Positions 11,111 through 24,540 are shown, numbered from the stretch's first letter. The stretch is DNA of 64,000 nucleotides from Siphonodentalium dalli (GCA_032622095.1 CP136067.1:59957893-60021892); one strand, 5' to 3'. The notes: generated from the sequence alone by a model not told the origin. A program made the numbers and translations.

Positions 11111-12384
11111 AATTTTTTTTATTGTTTGTTTGTTTGTTTTTTTATTGAATAGCAAAACATACACGGAATATCACAGACATATACATTAGCATACGATACT
11201 TCAAGGGCGAGAGGGGAAACTATCTCACTGTCACATGCACACAGTCTTACACTCTTCATTCGCACCTGGTGTCATCATATAATGTTACATGGACATATAA
11301 TATGTTGATATCAAATATGGGAGATTGGACACGATACACGACACAGCGCTGCGAAACAGTCAGGATATGTCAAAACAGAAGATACAGCCTCGATGATGGG
11401 GGCTATATTAATAGAGTTGTTACCCTTTGTTCTTTGTCGACAAATTAGTTCGTTGTTTACGAATAATAGGTCAATGACTGGCCGTGTTTCAACTTTCTAT
11501 TCTACCAATATAATATTGAGATATATATCCGAACGGCCTTTAAAGTGTTGTATCTTATCGGGTTTCGTTTCCAAGTGCTCGTTTCATTAGAAGCCACTTG
11601 GTATCGAACATATTACGTTCAAGTCTGCAGTATGCATTGTATTTTTCGCAATTATACCTAAAGTTGAATTCTGCAATTAAAGCATTCATAGACAATTGGT
11701 CCGTTGTAAATTTTGTTTTGTAAATATCGTTTTTAATAATCAAAATTAAATAATTTGTAATGTTATCCGTTCGATTGCTCATGTTTCCAAGCGTCATTGT
11801 CTTTTTTGTTAAAGGAATGACGAAATTGTTTGATATTGTCCATTTGGAACGCTTGTCTAGGAATGATTGAACATGCGGACACTCCCAAAATATGTGGCAT
11901 ATCGTTTCTTGTGTTTGACATCGGTTGCAAAGATCGTTTTGTCTAATCTTGGCCAGTTTTAGAAATTTATTGGTAGCTAAAATTCTACAGTTTATACGAA
12001 ATTGAAGCCAGTGTAATTTAGTGTCAGACGTGGACTGGAATGGGGCCTTGAAGCAAATATCCCATGGAATGTTGTACTCGCCTAGTTTGGATTCCCATTT
12101 CGAGCACACGTCCAGTTTCTTGTTTCTCGACACTAGACAGTTGTAAAAATCGCCCACCTTTCGCATTGCGTAATAATAATATGTAATTACTTGGGAGGAT
12201 TGGTGCCATCAGGGGATTATTAGGTTGTTTAAGGGTTTTGACACTTTTTTCTGCTTGTCGAAGAAGTGCATGCAAGGTGATGAAATCTGTTCGGACATTA
12301 AATGTCGATAAGAGGGAATGTCTAGTGTGAAATGTGCCATCAGTCTGGAAAAGATCGTTAACGAAAATGATTCCATGTTCTCAT
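11111..12384 (-). mobile_element. 5'-truncated L1/Tx1-like LINE fragment
   Basis: Minus-strand retrotransposon 3' part. On the plus strand it begins with a T-rich segment with GTTT repeats (11111-11147), which is the reverse complement of an A-rich tail. The coding remnant lies at 11555-12384. The upstream boundary at 12384 coincides with loss of homology of the neighbouring composite repeat, so LINE and repeat abut there. Confidence 0.65.
11555..12380 (-). pseudogene. C-terminus of an L1-like ORF2 protein
   Basis: The frame at 11555-12166 encodes KWESKLG, then LHWLQFRINCRILATNKFL, then CNRCQTQETICHIFWEC (C-x2-C-x7-H-x4-C). These are the hallmark C-terminal blocks of L1/Tx1-clade ORF2, downstream of the reverse transcriptase. 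A second frame upstream (12166-12380) continues the same protein with NDLFQTDGTFHTRHSLLSTF, so at least one frameshift separates them. Endonuclease and RT domains are missing because of 5' truncation. The function (target-primed reverse transcription) is lost. Confidence 0.7.
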
Positions 12385-12720
12385 CAATAAATACACTTTA
12401 ACTTGAAAAAAGATGCGATTAAGTCGGATTGGCAGCTAATAAGGTGTCATGTATATACACATAGAAGAAAAGCATGACTTTCGCAACAACCATAAACATT
12501 ATAAATATAAGATACAAATGATACCCGTGTCAAATACATGAGCCATGTTTGACGCTGGGAGAACATTAAATCTAGTACCGGCGACCACGTGGATTTCAAA
12601 ATCTGACCTAGAATCCGTGTAATCTCGATTTAGCCCCGCCCCGTAATCGGTTTCGGATTCTGAATCCAGATTCTCCCACAAAATAACGACTCTGGCTCCA
12701 AGCTCAGATGTGCACAACGT
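12385..12720 (-). mobile_element. Composite dispersed repeat, copy (d), partial
   Basis: Reverse complement of the left third of the repeat at 6160-6500, and similar to 27715-28012. Landmarks on the plus strand are TGAGCCATGTTTGACGCTGG and GGCGACCACGTGGATTTC. It is truncated exactly where the L1-like fragment begins. Confidence 0.65.
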
Positions 12721-12974
12721 GTAAAGCGGTTACTATGATGAATTTTGTCCGACGGCGTCAAGTTCGTCATGTGATATTACAAAATATAGGCTATATTACT
12801 CCATAAAACGCCGAATGACGATGTTGACTGATTGTTCTATCCGGTTTAAACGTGGGAAATAACCGTTTGTGGTCTAATGGGATATTAATTCAGTCAGTTG
12901 ATTTAAACAATTTAAACAATTCAAACCTAAGAATACATATAAAGAAAGATCATTAAGAGACACGGTGACCTATA

Positions 12975-13929
12975 GGCCTGTTTTATACGACGTGTGATAC
13001 ACGTGTATAACTGGCTATTTTCCTGCTGAAATAAGAGAGTCGGCAATTGATCGTGTATTACACGTCGTATATAACCACGATACTCGTCGAAATTCGTCCT
13101 TATATTATATTACACGTGTCGACGTATTACACGACTGGCCTGGACGCGTAACTCATCACTTGTTCGTCAATTACGCGTCGCTGATTTATACGACGGGTGT
13201 GACACGAGTAACGGAACACAATATGACATAATATTTCATCCTATTTTGAGCCCCAGGGCGATCGCACATGCGCAGAAGAGTTATGACAACTTGTTTTGGT
13301 CGGGCTGTACTGAAATCGATATCACTTGTCTTCTACGAGCTCATTCTTGACGAGATGGTGACGAATATTGTCAAGGATATGGTTAAAAGTCCCCCGACTA
13401 ATTCTGAATGTTTTTTTGAAGTGTCTGTCGCCATTGGCATTGACTGTTTCGAACCAACCCTGGTTTCGAAGAAGGCGTCGGCATGACCGATTTTGCTCCC
13501 TAGGGGCACACAATTGCATATTCAGTTGAGATACTGACAACATTAGTGTTCTCAACATTAACTCCCTTTGACGCAAAAGCATGAGAAGAATTCCATTGCG
13601 TTTTGTACAATCAGCGCGCACCCGTAACAGTTTTAGAAGGACAAGATGTCGTATATTTATAGCGGACGACATGACTTTATTTGTTTATAATGGGTTAACT
13701 CCCTTTTGAGTTAGTCGGATTGGGGTAGTAAATGTGTGTGAGAATCGTAGTGTGTTTAGAAATAGTTATAAATACAATTAGATGCGAAAGAATAATCAGT
13801 ACGTCCCTTGACGCCAGTCTAGATTACACGTGTAAAGTTAACACGCCATATAAATCAAACGTTAAAAACTCGTGTTGACGACGAGTTAACGCTACACACG
13901 CGTGTATTACACGTCGTATAACACAGGCC
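12975..13929 (-). mobile_element. PIF/Harbinger-like deletion derivative
   Basis: Terminal inverted repeats start GGCCTGTTTTATACGACGTG at the left. The right end has the complement, ending CACGTCGTATAACACAGGCC. Subterminal copies of TACACG/CGTGTA recur inside both ends. The interior encodes the N-terminal part of a Harbinger transposase on the minus strand. Flanking bases (ATA left, TAG right) do not give a clean three-base duplication. At ~955 bp it is non-autonomous. Confidence 0.7.
13322..13672 (-). pseudogene. N-terminal piece of a Harbinger (DDE_Tnp_4) transposase
   Basis: A 116-codon frame on the minus strand. Its second half reads RNQGWFETV, then HFKKTFRISRGTFNHILDNI. This fits the region ahead of the DDE nuclease in Harbinger transposases, where the pattern F-x-x-x-FRMSRxTFxxL is common. 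The frame stops after VEDK and no DDE domain follows before the left inverted repeat, so no active enzyme could be made. The enclosing inverted repeats support the family call. Confidence 0.6.
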
Positions 13930-14204
13930 TAGCTAAAGTATGTATGCACTGCTTTCTCTGTGTTAATCAGCAAAATTATGTAGTGTCATAACGATGACAA
14001 TTATATATATTTTCCCATGGTCTACAATTGCAAGTTTTACGTGACCGCTCAGCTCTGACTAAAATTAAAGTGTCAATGATACTGTAGCTCAACTTGGGGA
14101 CGAGTGAATTGTTTTCTGGGCAATGAAAAGAATGATAAAGTAGAAGTCACGCTGAAGATCCATATATAGAGCTTTATCGTGATTCTGATGAGGGATATGG
14201 TATG

Positions 14205-14930
14205 TAGGGTTGCCAAAGGATTTAGTCATACAAAGAGTAAATTCCAAGATGGCCGCTGGCGGCCATGTTTTTCAACAAATGTCGGTCAAAATAGGAGGTT
14301 CCTGTCCATCTTTTGAGATCACTCCGAAGATCCATATGAAGTTTGGTGATGATCGGATGAGGGCGGCCATGTTTTTCAACGAATTTCGGTCAAAATAGGA
14401 GGCTCCATCTAGAGGTCACACCGAAGACCCATATGAAGTTTAGTGATCATCAGATGAGGGATGTGGTCTGTAGGGTGTGTCAAAAGAGTCAGTCATGCAA
14501 AGAGTAAAATCCAAGATGGCTGCCGGCTGCCATGTTTTTCATCGAAATTGTTCAAATTTGATAGCTCCAATCTACAGGTGATTCTAAACATGCCTGTAAA
14601 TTTTCAAATCAATTTGTCCAATAAATGCGGGCTGCGGGGTGTGCCGATTGGTTCATATTTGAAATCCAAGATGGATGCTGGCAGCCAGGTTTTTTTAAAA
14701 CAAATTTCGGCCGAAATAGGAGGCTCCAATCTAGAGGTCACCCCGACTATTCATAAAAATCCATGATGGCTACCGGCGCCATGTTTTTCATCAAAAATCG
14801 TTCAAATTCGATAGCTCTCATTTACAGGCCATCAAAATCGTGCAAATTAAAAATTAAAAAAATTAAAAAATGATCCGTTAATAAATACGGGCTGTACGCA
14901 CGCACGGACGACGGATGCCAACTCGTGGCA
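14205..14930 (+). repeat. Degenerate tandem repeats with CCAAGATGGC motif
   Basis: Units of roughly 120-200 bp repeat AAATCCAAGATGGC, GCCATGTTTTTCA, CGGTCAAAATAGGAGG and CCATATGAAGTTT. The block ends in CGCACGCACGGACGACGGAT. The style is like the array at 53690-55310 (per-unit repeats ending in an ACGG run). Confidence 0.7.
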
Positions 14931-15681
14931 ATAGCTCAAACTTTATAAAAATGAACCGACACAATCGAAACGATCTCAAATTTATCTAAAAATATAAGAA
15001 ACATGCAAAACACACATTTTCAGCGTTATATATATGATTTTTTTTCGGAATTCTTCAACGTATGTATGTCTTGAGATATCTTTTATCAAATTATATATGG
15101 ATAATTTTGTGGTAAGAAAACTACTCGTCAATGAGTGTTTAGTAAAGAAATGGTTAAATGCACTTTAGAAAACACATATCGGTCGCAACAATGTCAATCT
15201 ATTCTTGTTTACTGTGCATGTACATGTAAAACTCCACCAAATTTATCCTTTCTCATTGTAATGCTCGTTATTTTTTATGACAAATGTCACGTGCAACCCG
15301 GCTCCGGGGATCAAAATCGGTCACCAACATGTTAAATACTTGTATACGGACTTATTTGCCACAGAAGGACTTACTCAAGTAAATTTATATTTGGGAAGAT
15401 CGATTCCAGACTTTTCTGCAATGTGAAAATAATTAAGAGCGTCCATTGCTAGTTTGTTCCTTATATGATCAACATTATGAGTGTGTCTCTCATTTTTTCT
15501 GTGAAAACGGAAAACAACTTGAACATTACTATAAATTAAATTTGGATGATTTTTTGCAGATTGTATAAGGTATGTATTTACAGGTATATATATATAGGGT
15601 ATGTATCGCCCCGTAGTGTCCCTATACTACTAAATTACGTACACGTAATCATTGAGACTCCAATTAGACATGTCAGTTTAA

Positions 15682-16315
15682 AGGGGTACTGTACCCCAAT
15701 TTCAATAAATTCCTGGTGACAATAGCTATCTAATATCAATATTATATTTTAAAATAACTAATTTGAGTCGATGATGTCTACTGAAAACCTTCCGGTTATA
15801 AACAGGCTATCATAAAAGTAAAATTGAATTATTTAATATAAATCAATTTATGGCTGGAGTCATAAAATGGAGAATTATGCCATTACGAGTTACCGTTCTT
15901 GAAATCTCATATGTTGGGTGACTTTTATCGACGGCCGTTCGCGAACATTATTGAGTTGCAAACAAAACATGTTACCTGCAAAAGAAAGGCTCGCTATAAC
16001 CGATTCGGAAAAAAACGAGAAAGAAACAAGATTCAAAGCGTCAAGTATTTTTATAGGGAGTGAGACTGTTCGATGAAAGAGATTGAAACTGCGAACAACG
16101 AACTTCCGGTTCTTCATGCGACCTGCGTTTTCTCCGGTGAAGGTCAAAAACATGGCGCGTAGTTTGAAATCGTAATATTTTTGTTTCCAAGATCAATATT
16201 TTCTTCGCTAAATTAGGTTTATACGAAACTCGTATAACGCGAACACAATCTAACTTGATAGTTATTTCAGTGGGAGTAAAAAAAAATATCGTCTATCTCT
16301 GTGTACAGTACCCCT
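15682..16315. mobile_element. TTAA-type MITE (Kolobok- or piggyBac-like)
   Basis: Terminal inverted repeats AGGGGTACTGTAC and GTACAGTACCCCT are flanked by TTAA on both sides (15678-15681 and 16316-16319). TTAA duplication is characteristic of piggyBac and Kolobok transposons. The ends begin AGGGG rather than CCC, which favours Kolobok-type. No transposase is encoded in 634 bp. Confidence 0.75.
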
Positions 16316-16319
16316 TTAA

Positions 16320-17042
16320 CTAGTAGTACATATAAGAGAAATGATATAAATTACAAATAATTTTTTAATTTGGCAAAAATAACTAAAGTAATTTGAATAC
16401 CTATCATCAAAGACGAAATCAGCCAATGAATATAAAACAAACTTGAAGAAGGACTATATCATATAGTATGGTCCCCAAATTGGGGCCTTTCAGCTACTAC
16501 TAAAACCATAAACCAAACTCAGGACGGAGACCCTGATAAGATCAGATTCATTTCGGTTAAACATACATATCAATTACAGTACATGCTACCTATACGATAA
16601 CATAATGAAGTCTTGTGTAAATATTATGCCCACTAAATATGTTGTCCTATAGGACTGAATTAGAAAAGTTATAAACTATAGTGTAATTTACATGTGCACA
16701 TAACAATCATGGCAGTATACACATGTTCCACAGTGAAGTGTTTATTATAAATATAAATAACTTTGTTGTGTGTGTACATATATGTTCGGACGTTTAGTGT
16801 GTCAACATAGATAGACTCGTTACAATTTTATCTGATGACTCTTAAAAATGCCAGAATTGCATAATTTGGAGCAATATACGATATATTATGTATATTCGAT
16901 AAGATGATTCGGTTTCATTGTCGCGTAACAGTCTACTCGAGTGGGAACGAGTCATAAAGTCTGTACAATAAACATGATCATAACAAATCGTTGATACGCC
17001 GTGTCGTGCGGCATGTGCATGTGGTCAAAATACAAACTCCAA
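16320..17042. other. Intergenic stretch, nothing recognised
   Basis: AT-rich sequence between the MITE and the start of the duplicated segment. No supported feature. Confidence 0.3.
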
Positions 17043-19021
17043 GCATGTTAATACTAAACGAATATCCGATTAGCTGCATGCATGCGAACGGCAGCATTCA
17101 CGTGCGTGTGATCAAGGCATCGCGTTATCATTCATTCACGTTCTTGAGATCGCAAATCTGAATGCTGAGATGGATGTTCAATTAATTTCAATTGAAACAT
17201 ATTCACACAATATTTCGAATATCTTATGGATTCATATCGCAGATGTCATTCGCAGTCCAATTGATCAGTCTCAGATAAACATACACACTCGAAAACTCAT
17301 CAGAACTCCTTAAGTAATACGCATATTTACTGCACAGAAACTCGGCGTTTGGTCGGATCTTCATCTGTGCCTTTCGGATCTTTCTGGACCGACAGTGGTC
17401 CCTTCATATCGCGCGGATATTGAGAACGACATGGATTTTGAAAATTCTGTCAAATCCTATGCTTCATTGACAGATTCAACTGTATACCGGCATTTGTTTT
17501 GGAAGCGTGGAAGTCCAGAAACTATACTAGTGAATGGATGTTCTCGAAAAATTTAGTGAGCAAAAGCAAAAACACCATAGAAAAAATTCGCCAAACAAAA
17601 ATTAATGGTTTGATCTGGGAAAACTGATTGACAACTGGTGGATAAATACTTCTGCTTCGTGTGGTAATACACATACGATTCTCGATGTTTGTTTTACAAT
17701 GAGAAACAAACATATCCCCATATCATATACGTGAAAATGACTTTCCCATTTCCTCGGCTTTGGCCGTATCCTCGGCTTTGGCCGTACCACGTACACGCGC
17801 GGGGGTGATAATGCAGATCGGCCGACTATAAGAACAATTTCAACCTATTCTGGTTTGAAATTTCCAACTGTTGTTACGCCAGGAATGAAATTTTAAATAT
17901 TGACCGTTTTACTAGTGTTGCGGTTATGTCACAATATTACAGCACAGTTTTACTATATGATCAGAGATCTATACACGCAATATTTTTACTTCGTTTTTTT
18001 TTTGTGGGTTTTTTTTTTAAAGGTGTCGATATAAATTTCTGATGTAAAACGTACCGGTATGAAATAATTCTGCCTGTCTCCTATAACAAGTGGAGTTTTC
18101 AGAACATTTTGAGCCTTCAAAATCAATACATGTGTATGCGTATCTATATGTATTCTAAGTTACTATATAGTGTTCCAAATAAACGTGTAGTCCCAAATAA
18201 ACGACCAGGGTGGGAATGCTAAATATAAAATTTAATTATTGTGCAGACCCGAATAATTGTGAAGGGAAGTACATGTACATGTACAGTTCGAAACCATCAT
18301 AACTGTTGATTTGTAGTTATCGGATAGAGAAATTGTAATGTATACACCGGCTTTTCCAGTCTGAAATGGTCGTTATACCTATTCTCTTCAGCATAGTTGT
18401 CAAAACATAAACAAACATGACATCTTATAGGAGTAAAATTCCAAACTTGATCCAGGTATATTTGACATTATAGGTTTGGACCATTAGGGGCGTGGCGACA
18501 GGGGGGAAGTCACATATCACCCCAACTTCATCAAAATTTTCAAAATGTTGGAAATTTCATAGCTGACACAACATTAGTTGGAAATTTCTGTTATTTCTTG
18601 AAATATATTTTATTTGTAAATTAAGCATGACACGAATGGGTTGGGGACAATTTAAGTTACAAAAACTAACTTGGCCCTTCTCTCGGTTAACAAACATTTT
18701 ATACACACTTGAACAAAATGGCGAAGAAAAAGAAACAAGATCATACAAGTTTAACATTTGTGCACTGACCAGTACTGGCGTACGTGTTTAATGGGAAGGA
18801 GTTTGGTGGGAGGTTGTGTGTTAATGCAATTAACAACGAGATTATACGACTGTTAAGCCAATTATTAATACATATTTGCGCAGGTCTGATTGTCAGTCGT
18901 CTTATTCAATAGCAATCTTGATCAAATAGAAGTATGCAGCTGAAGGATATTCGGACTATATATAGGTCTGTCCTACATCCTTGATATGTTCTATGTGTTC
19001 GAATCGTGCATGGAGTGCATA
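17043..19021 (+). repeat. Segmental duplication, copy A, left part
   Basis: Near-identical, same-orientation match to 31870-33807, continuing as 36636-36670. Differences are mostly single bases and small indels; a 66-codon frame at 18557-18757 is unchanged in the other copy at 33384-33584. Homology starts at GCATGTTAATACTA. It contains a 117 bp block (17824-17940) that recurs at 26255-26371 in the right part of the same unit. No gene is recognised inside. Confidence 0.9.
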
Positions 19022-19913
19022 TAGTGCAGCGGCCAAATCGAAAAAGAGCTCTAGTTTTCGAGATACCCCTACCCACGGTAGAACAAGTTAAAACTAACTT
19101 TATTTAAAGGAAAAATATATACTCTTTACGAAAATGATAGTGAAAAGTAACGGAATTGGTGGTGGCTATTCTCAATTTGACGATGAACGATACCCACCAG
19201 TGACTTTTCCCAGAAATTAACGATTTTGGTAAAGTGAGCCCTGCGGCTATGTCCTAAGTTAGTTGCCCACATTGTTGGTGTTAAAATGACTACAGCATAC
19301 CATATTTGTACCTGATATGCAAGAAGTGTTGGTTAATTTGGATTTACGTGCCATTTGGAGCCGAAACATTTATTTTTTATTGAAAAATCACTCCGTTTCA
19401 AAAAAATAATATTTTTCGAACATTATCATTCAAACGTATATTGCAATAATATTGAAATATTTAGGTCATATGGTGTAGTAGTTATCTGTCAAGCATATAC
19501 AGGAAGAAGTTAACAACAATTTTGAACCGTTTGCGAGATATTGGATTTTAGCTACCCCTCCCCCAAACACGTTTTTGGTCGAAAAAAATACATATTTTTG
19601 ATAATGTCATTACAAACATTTTTGAATTGATCTGAATGGGACCCAATATTAATCTTGTACTGAAAGTGTTGTCCAGAGATGCCGTTTAATCGATTACAGA
19701 TGTGTTCAGGCTTTCAGACCACCAGTTACAACAACAACAATTATTTTATTGATAGCAGTTAATTTTGCATGCATTAACATCGATGTTAAGTACTAAAACC
19801 TTTGTTATAAACATCGTGACCAACTATATGACATATAGTGTATGTCAACAACATGTTGCTCAGTAGTTATCTGGACAACACAAGTAGAAAGAATTTGACA
19901 GAAATTGAAAAAT
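19022..19913 (+). repeat. Left terminal inverted repeat of the 6.7 kb element
   Basis: Matches the complement of 24868-25752 throughout, including CTACCCACGGTAGAACAAGT, GGTGGTGGCTATTCT and CAGTAGTTATCTGGACA. The block from about 19140 recurs as a direct repeat from about 19905 to 20505. Confidence 0.85.
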
Positions 19914-20504
19914 AACGGAATAGGTGGTGGCTATTGTCAAATCGACGATGAGCGATACCCTCCAGTGACTTTTTCCAGAAATTAACGATTTTGGTAAAGC
20001 GAGCCCTGTGGCTATGTCCTAGCATATTTGCCCATATTGTTGTGGTTAAAATTACTACATCATACCATACTTCTACCTGATATGAAAAAAAGTGTTGGTT
20101 AATTTAGATTTTCCTGCCATTTGGAGCCAAAATATTTATTTTTTGCTGAAAAATCGCACTTTTTCACAAAAATATTATTTTTCGAACATTATCATTCAAA
20201 TGGATATTGTTATAATGCCCAAATATTTAATTCTTATGGTGATGCAGTTATCTGCCAAGCGTGTGCAGAAAGAAGTTAACAGAAATTTAGAACAATTTGC
20301 GAAATAATGGATTTTAGCTACACCTCCCCAAACACGTTTTTGGTCGAAAAATTACATATTTTTGTTCAGAACTTTACCAAATTTCCCAATTGATCATACT
20401 GGGACCCAACATAATTTTTTTGCTGAAAATTGAGCCCGGGGACATTGCTTAAGTGATTAAAGACGTGTTCAGGCTTCCAGACCCCAAATTACAATAACAA
20501 CGCA

Positions 20505-21413
20505 TTTTATTTGCTATTATTATTTATATTATTATTATTATTTACATTTGTATAGCGCCTAACCCACAACAGAATTGTGTTCGCAGGCGCTGTTACATAA
20601 AACAATCGATAAAAGTATATATACAATAAAACAGATTGGATAAGAAATACGTGAGGGTTAAAATGACTGAATCAAAGAGATACGCGAATCCTAAAAAAAA
20701 AAATATGCTTAAAATACATCTGTAGTTAAAAGTCAGTTTCAGAAATAAAAAATCATAAACATCCATTAACGTTAAGATTAAGTTAGTTGACTCCATATGC
20801 AATTTTAAAAAGGTGAGTTTTTAAAAGTTTGCGGAATTCTAAAACATCACTAATATGTCTGAGATCATCGGGAAGATTGTTCCACAAGGTAGGTGCGGCA
20901 ACACAGAAAGCTCTATATCCCCTAACGTGCGATGGCTGGACTTAGGAAGTATAAGATGTCGTTTACCGTCTGATCTCTTCTGCATCGAACCGGTTGGTTG
21001 CCTTAGATTAACTAGTTCCTTTATATAATATGGTGCCGTTCCTTCGACCGCTCGGAATGTTAACAACAAAATTTTAAATTCAATCCTGTACGGCACAGGA
21101 AGCCAGTGAAGATCCCGCAGCACTGGACTCATATCAGTCCTCCTGGGCACCCGGGCCACAATCCTGACAGCAGTCTTCTGAACTTTCTGTAACTTCGTCA
21201 TTAGAGTGCCAGTGATGCCAAATAAGCTCGCATTCATGAAGTCCAGCTTACTGCTGACCAAGGATTGGACAATTGATTTAGTCGCCGATAGAGTCAAGTA
21301 TTTCCTTATTCTTCCTATGTTTCTCAAGTGGTAGTTGCAAGTCCGACATACACTATTAACATGCGACTCCATTACATATAATAAGTGTCGCATATCAATC
21401 AACCAATCAATAG
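20505..21413 (-). mobile_element. 5'-truncated L2/CR1-like LINE fragment
   Basis: Minus-strand insertion within the long-TIR element. Its 3' end is marked on the plus strand by an ATT-rich microsatellite (about 20515-20545) followed by TTGTATAGCGCCTAA. That motif is seen at the 3' ends of many invertebrate L2/CR1 LINEs and the SINEs that use them. The coding remnant is at 20839-21402. Confidence 0.7.
20839..21402 (-). pseudogene. C-terminal part of an L2/CR1-type reverse transcriptase protein
   Basis: The 187-codon frame contains SKLDFMNASLFGI, LQKVQKTAVRIVARV, DLHWLPVPYRIEFKILLLTF and VEGTAPYYIKELV. These correspond to the conserved region after the RT palm in L2/CR1/Rex-type LINEs (LDYCNSLLYG, LQxVQNxAARL, LHWLPVxxRIxFKILxLTYKAL, GxAPxYL). 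The catalytic motifs lie upstream and are absent. It is a dead 5'-truncated copy. Confidence 0.8.
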
Positions 21414-22039
21414 TTTATTCTAAAAAAAACAATAATGGTATACAGAGATTACAATAATTGGACAGCTGGAGAACCCAACATGTCCGATGTATAGATGCAC
21501 AAGTACTCCATTCCCGTTTAAGATTGAAATGCAGTAGTTTGAACTATGGCCAATTGAGTAATCACATTAAAACGTCCCCTCTCTGTCATTGTGGCAAATA
21601 GAAAAAGCATATCATTACTTTTTGGAATACAGTGGTTTCTATGTACAGCAACTCAGTCAGCGCGAAAATATTAAAATAGTTGACAGCGTTCAGACATTTA
21701 TCTCGAAAACAAAGCAATTTCCATAATGCTGTCATTTGTTAAAACTTCGTGAAAAGCATTGAAACCCTGCTGAGCGCGAAATTTACCACCTCCAGATCGT
21801 CTGCAATCTCACGGCGACGGGCGTATCAATGACGGAAACAACATTATCTGTGTAGCATTGCGTCCAATCAGCTCCAACGAAACTATGTGTATATCATTGT
21901 ATCCAATCAGTTCCAACTGGATTACATCCTAATTTTCCCCATACAATCTCCCTCCCAGATAAATTGTTTACCTCCGCTGAGAACTACCACATACTTATAT
22001 ATCGCATAGTTTCGGCCACAATATATGTTGATATTGAAT
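21414..22039. other. Interior of the long-TIR element, nothing recognised
   Basis: Non-coding sequence between the LINE fragment and the satellite core. No motif recognised. Confidence 0.3.
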
Positions 22040-24540
22040 TCATAATCCCTTCAGTACATGATGTGTTCAAGACCTCAAATGGGGTAGGGGTACATACAAC
22101 AGTGAACATTTGCCAGCCGCTTGTTGTGGAGTGCCACATGATGCAGACTTTCGGGAACCAACACATATGTATCTTCTGATAAAAATTAACCTTTGGTCAA
22201 GCCCTCAATTAATATTGGGGTCATATCATTTCACCATGTGGTGTCTTCCAAGACTTCAAATAAAGTAGAGGTCCTCAAAATTTTGCCTTTCTTATTTTCC
22301 AGTCACTTTTCGTTAAGTGCTTATTCTTTCTGAACCCAAATCCATCTAATTACATTGTTTACGTCCTTGTACAATTAACTCGCCATTGTCCATACATGCA
22401 GTCAACGATGATATCGTTCCAATCCGTGGTGTGTTCTAGTCTTCAAATTGGGAAGGGGGTAATACAAACATTGAAAAATCGCATTATTTATTTTTCAGGC
22501 GCTTTTTGTAAAGTGTCCCTGACTGTCGGGTATTAACCCATCTATAACAATTGTGTATTTATTTATAGAATAGCCATTTGTCCATATCGTCGTTTGACCA
22601 TGAGGGCACATCCATTCAGTTCGTGGTAGGTTCAATGGTTTACATGGGGTAGGGGTCCCTTAAAATTCGCCTTCATCGTTTGCCATCTGCTTTGTGTAAG
22701 GTGCCACGGTGTTCTCGCGAACGACGGGCTTGCGAGACCATTGCCAATCGGCCACAATCTCGGGTAATATGGATAGCTTATGCCTTCAGCTAGTGTTGTG
22801 TTCAAGACTTCAGATAGGGATGGAGTCCCCTGAGAGTAAAATTTAGCCCTTTCATTTGCTGACCATTTGTTGTAAAGTGACATAGGCTATCGGGAACCAT
22901 CTCATCCATAACATATTCGTATTGCCAGATAATAATCCCATTTGTCCACAACTTCAGTTAACATTGAGAGCATATCATTTTGTTAAGACTTCAAGTTGGA
23001 TAGTGGGGTCCTCAAGACATAGAAAATTTGCCTTCTTGTTTGCCAGCCGCTTTTTTGTAAAGTGTTCCAGGATTTCGAGGGAACCAAATCACCCATATAT
23101 CAATTAATAATTCCATGACAGCAATACCTTTCGATCACACACTCAGCTAAGTATGAGAGAATATAACTTCAGTTCATGCTCTGATCAAGATATTAAATGG
23201 GTTAATGGGGTCCCCCCAAAACAGTGAGTATTCGCCTTTCTCTTTCATCAACAACTTTTTGTAAAGTGACCCAGACATTCAAGACCCTGGTATACTATAC
23301 TCTTTATATAGCGTCCATTTCTCTACACACGCAGTTAATAATGGGAGCACAGCCTTTCGGTTCATTGTGTGTCCCAAGATTGCAAATGGGGCAGTGTGTC
23401 CTAACACATTACATTTCGTATTTGCCAGCCGCCTTTTGTAAAGTGTTCCAGGATTTCGAGAACAAAACCACTCATACAAATTGTAAATAATACATGAGAG
23501 CATATAGATTCGGTTCAGTGTGTGCTAAAGAGTTTAGAAGGGTTATGGGTACCCAAAAACAGTGAGATTTCGCCTTCTCTTTGCTAGCCACTTTTTGTAA
23601 AGTGCCCAGACATTGGGAAGCCAGCCAACCCACCCATCGTGCAAAGAAGAGGTATATTTCCCGAATTACATACCATTTGTCCACACCCCAGTTAATATTG
23701 AGATTTTGAGAACATGTCCATCCATTAGTATGTTTAAGACTTTAAATGAGGTAGGGTGCTCAAAGAAAATATTCAGCTTTGGTTTTTGCCAGCCGCCTTT
23801 TGTAAAGTACCCTAGGATTTTGGGAACCAAACTACCCATATAACATGTATATTCCCTGATAGCACTACCTTTCGCTCACACTGTGATTTAACAATAAAAG
23901 CATGAATATTCGGCGCATGGTGTGTTCAAGAGTTTAAATGGGCATATAAAGGGGTCCCACAAAACAAAAAAATATTCGCCTTTGGAGTTTGCCATCCGAT
24001 TTGTGTAAAGTGCTAAAGGCTTTCGGGATCCAACAAACCCATCCATCAACACCATGTATGCGCCCCGATATTACTATTTTTGCCCACATCCTCAGTTAAT
24101 ATTTACAGCAATCATTTCAGTTCGTGAGTTGTTCAACTTTAACACTTCAATTGTGTAGGGGGGCCTAAAACAGCAAATTCGTCTTTCTTATTTATCAGCC
24201 ACTTTGTGTAAAGCGACACATGCACAACCCATCCATACAAATTATGTATTCTCTGATAGAACTACATTCCCGTCACACTCTCGGTTAATAGAGAATTAGA
24301 GATCATATAGCTTAATTTCGTATTGCGTTGAAGCCTTTAAATTGGGTAGAATGTTCTTGAAAAATATAGCAAATTCGCCCTTCATATCTGCCAAGCAAAG
24401 TGCCACAATGTTTCGGGAACAAACCCATCCATAAACATTGTATATTTCCTTATGTAATTGTCCTTTATAATTACATGATTCTTAAAACTGAGATCATATT
24501 TTGTTCAGTTCGTGGTGTGTTCAGGACGTCTAATAAGGCG
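22040..24540 (+). repeat. Degenerate ~190 bp satellite array (about 13 units)
   Basis: The landmark GCCAGCCGCTTTTTGTAAAG (with variants) occurs near 22117, 22299, 22493, 22680, 22862, 23044, 23249, 23425, 23586, 23789, 23994, 24197 and 24388. Each is followed by TCGGGAACCAA and later GTGTTCAAGACTT-type blocks. Mean spacing is about 189 bp. The divergence between units points to an old array. Frames inside are short and not conserved. Confidence 0.8.

Noticed and set aside
18270-18295. tRNA B-box-like AGTTCGAAACC
   Set aside because: No matching A box or cloverleaf could be folded around it; the same sequence recurs only in the duplicated copy.
22040-24540. CRISPR-like regularly spaced repeats
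   Set aside because: Whole ~190 bp units are homologous, not short repeats with unique spacers, and the DNA is eukaryotic. It is a satellite.
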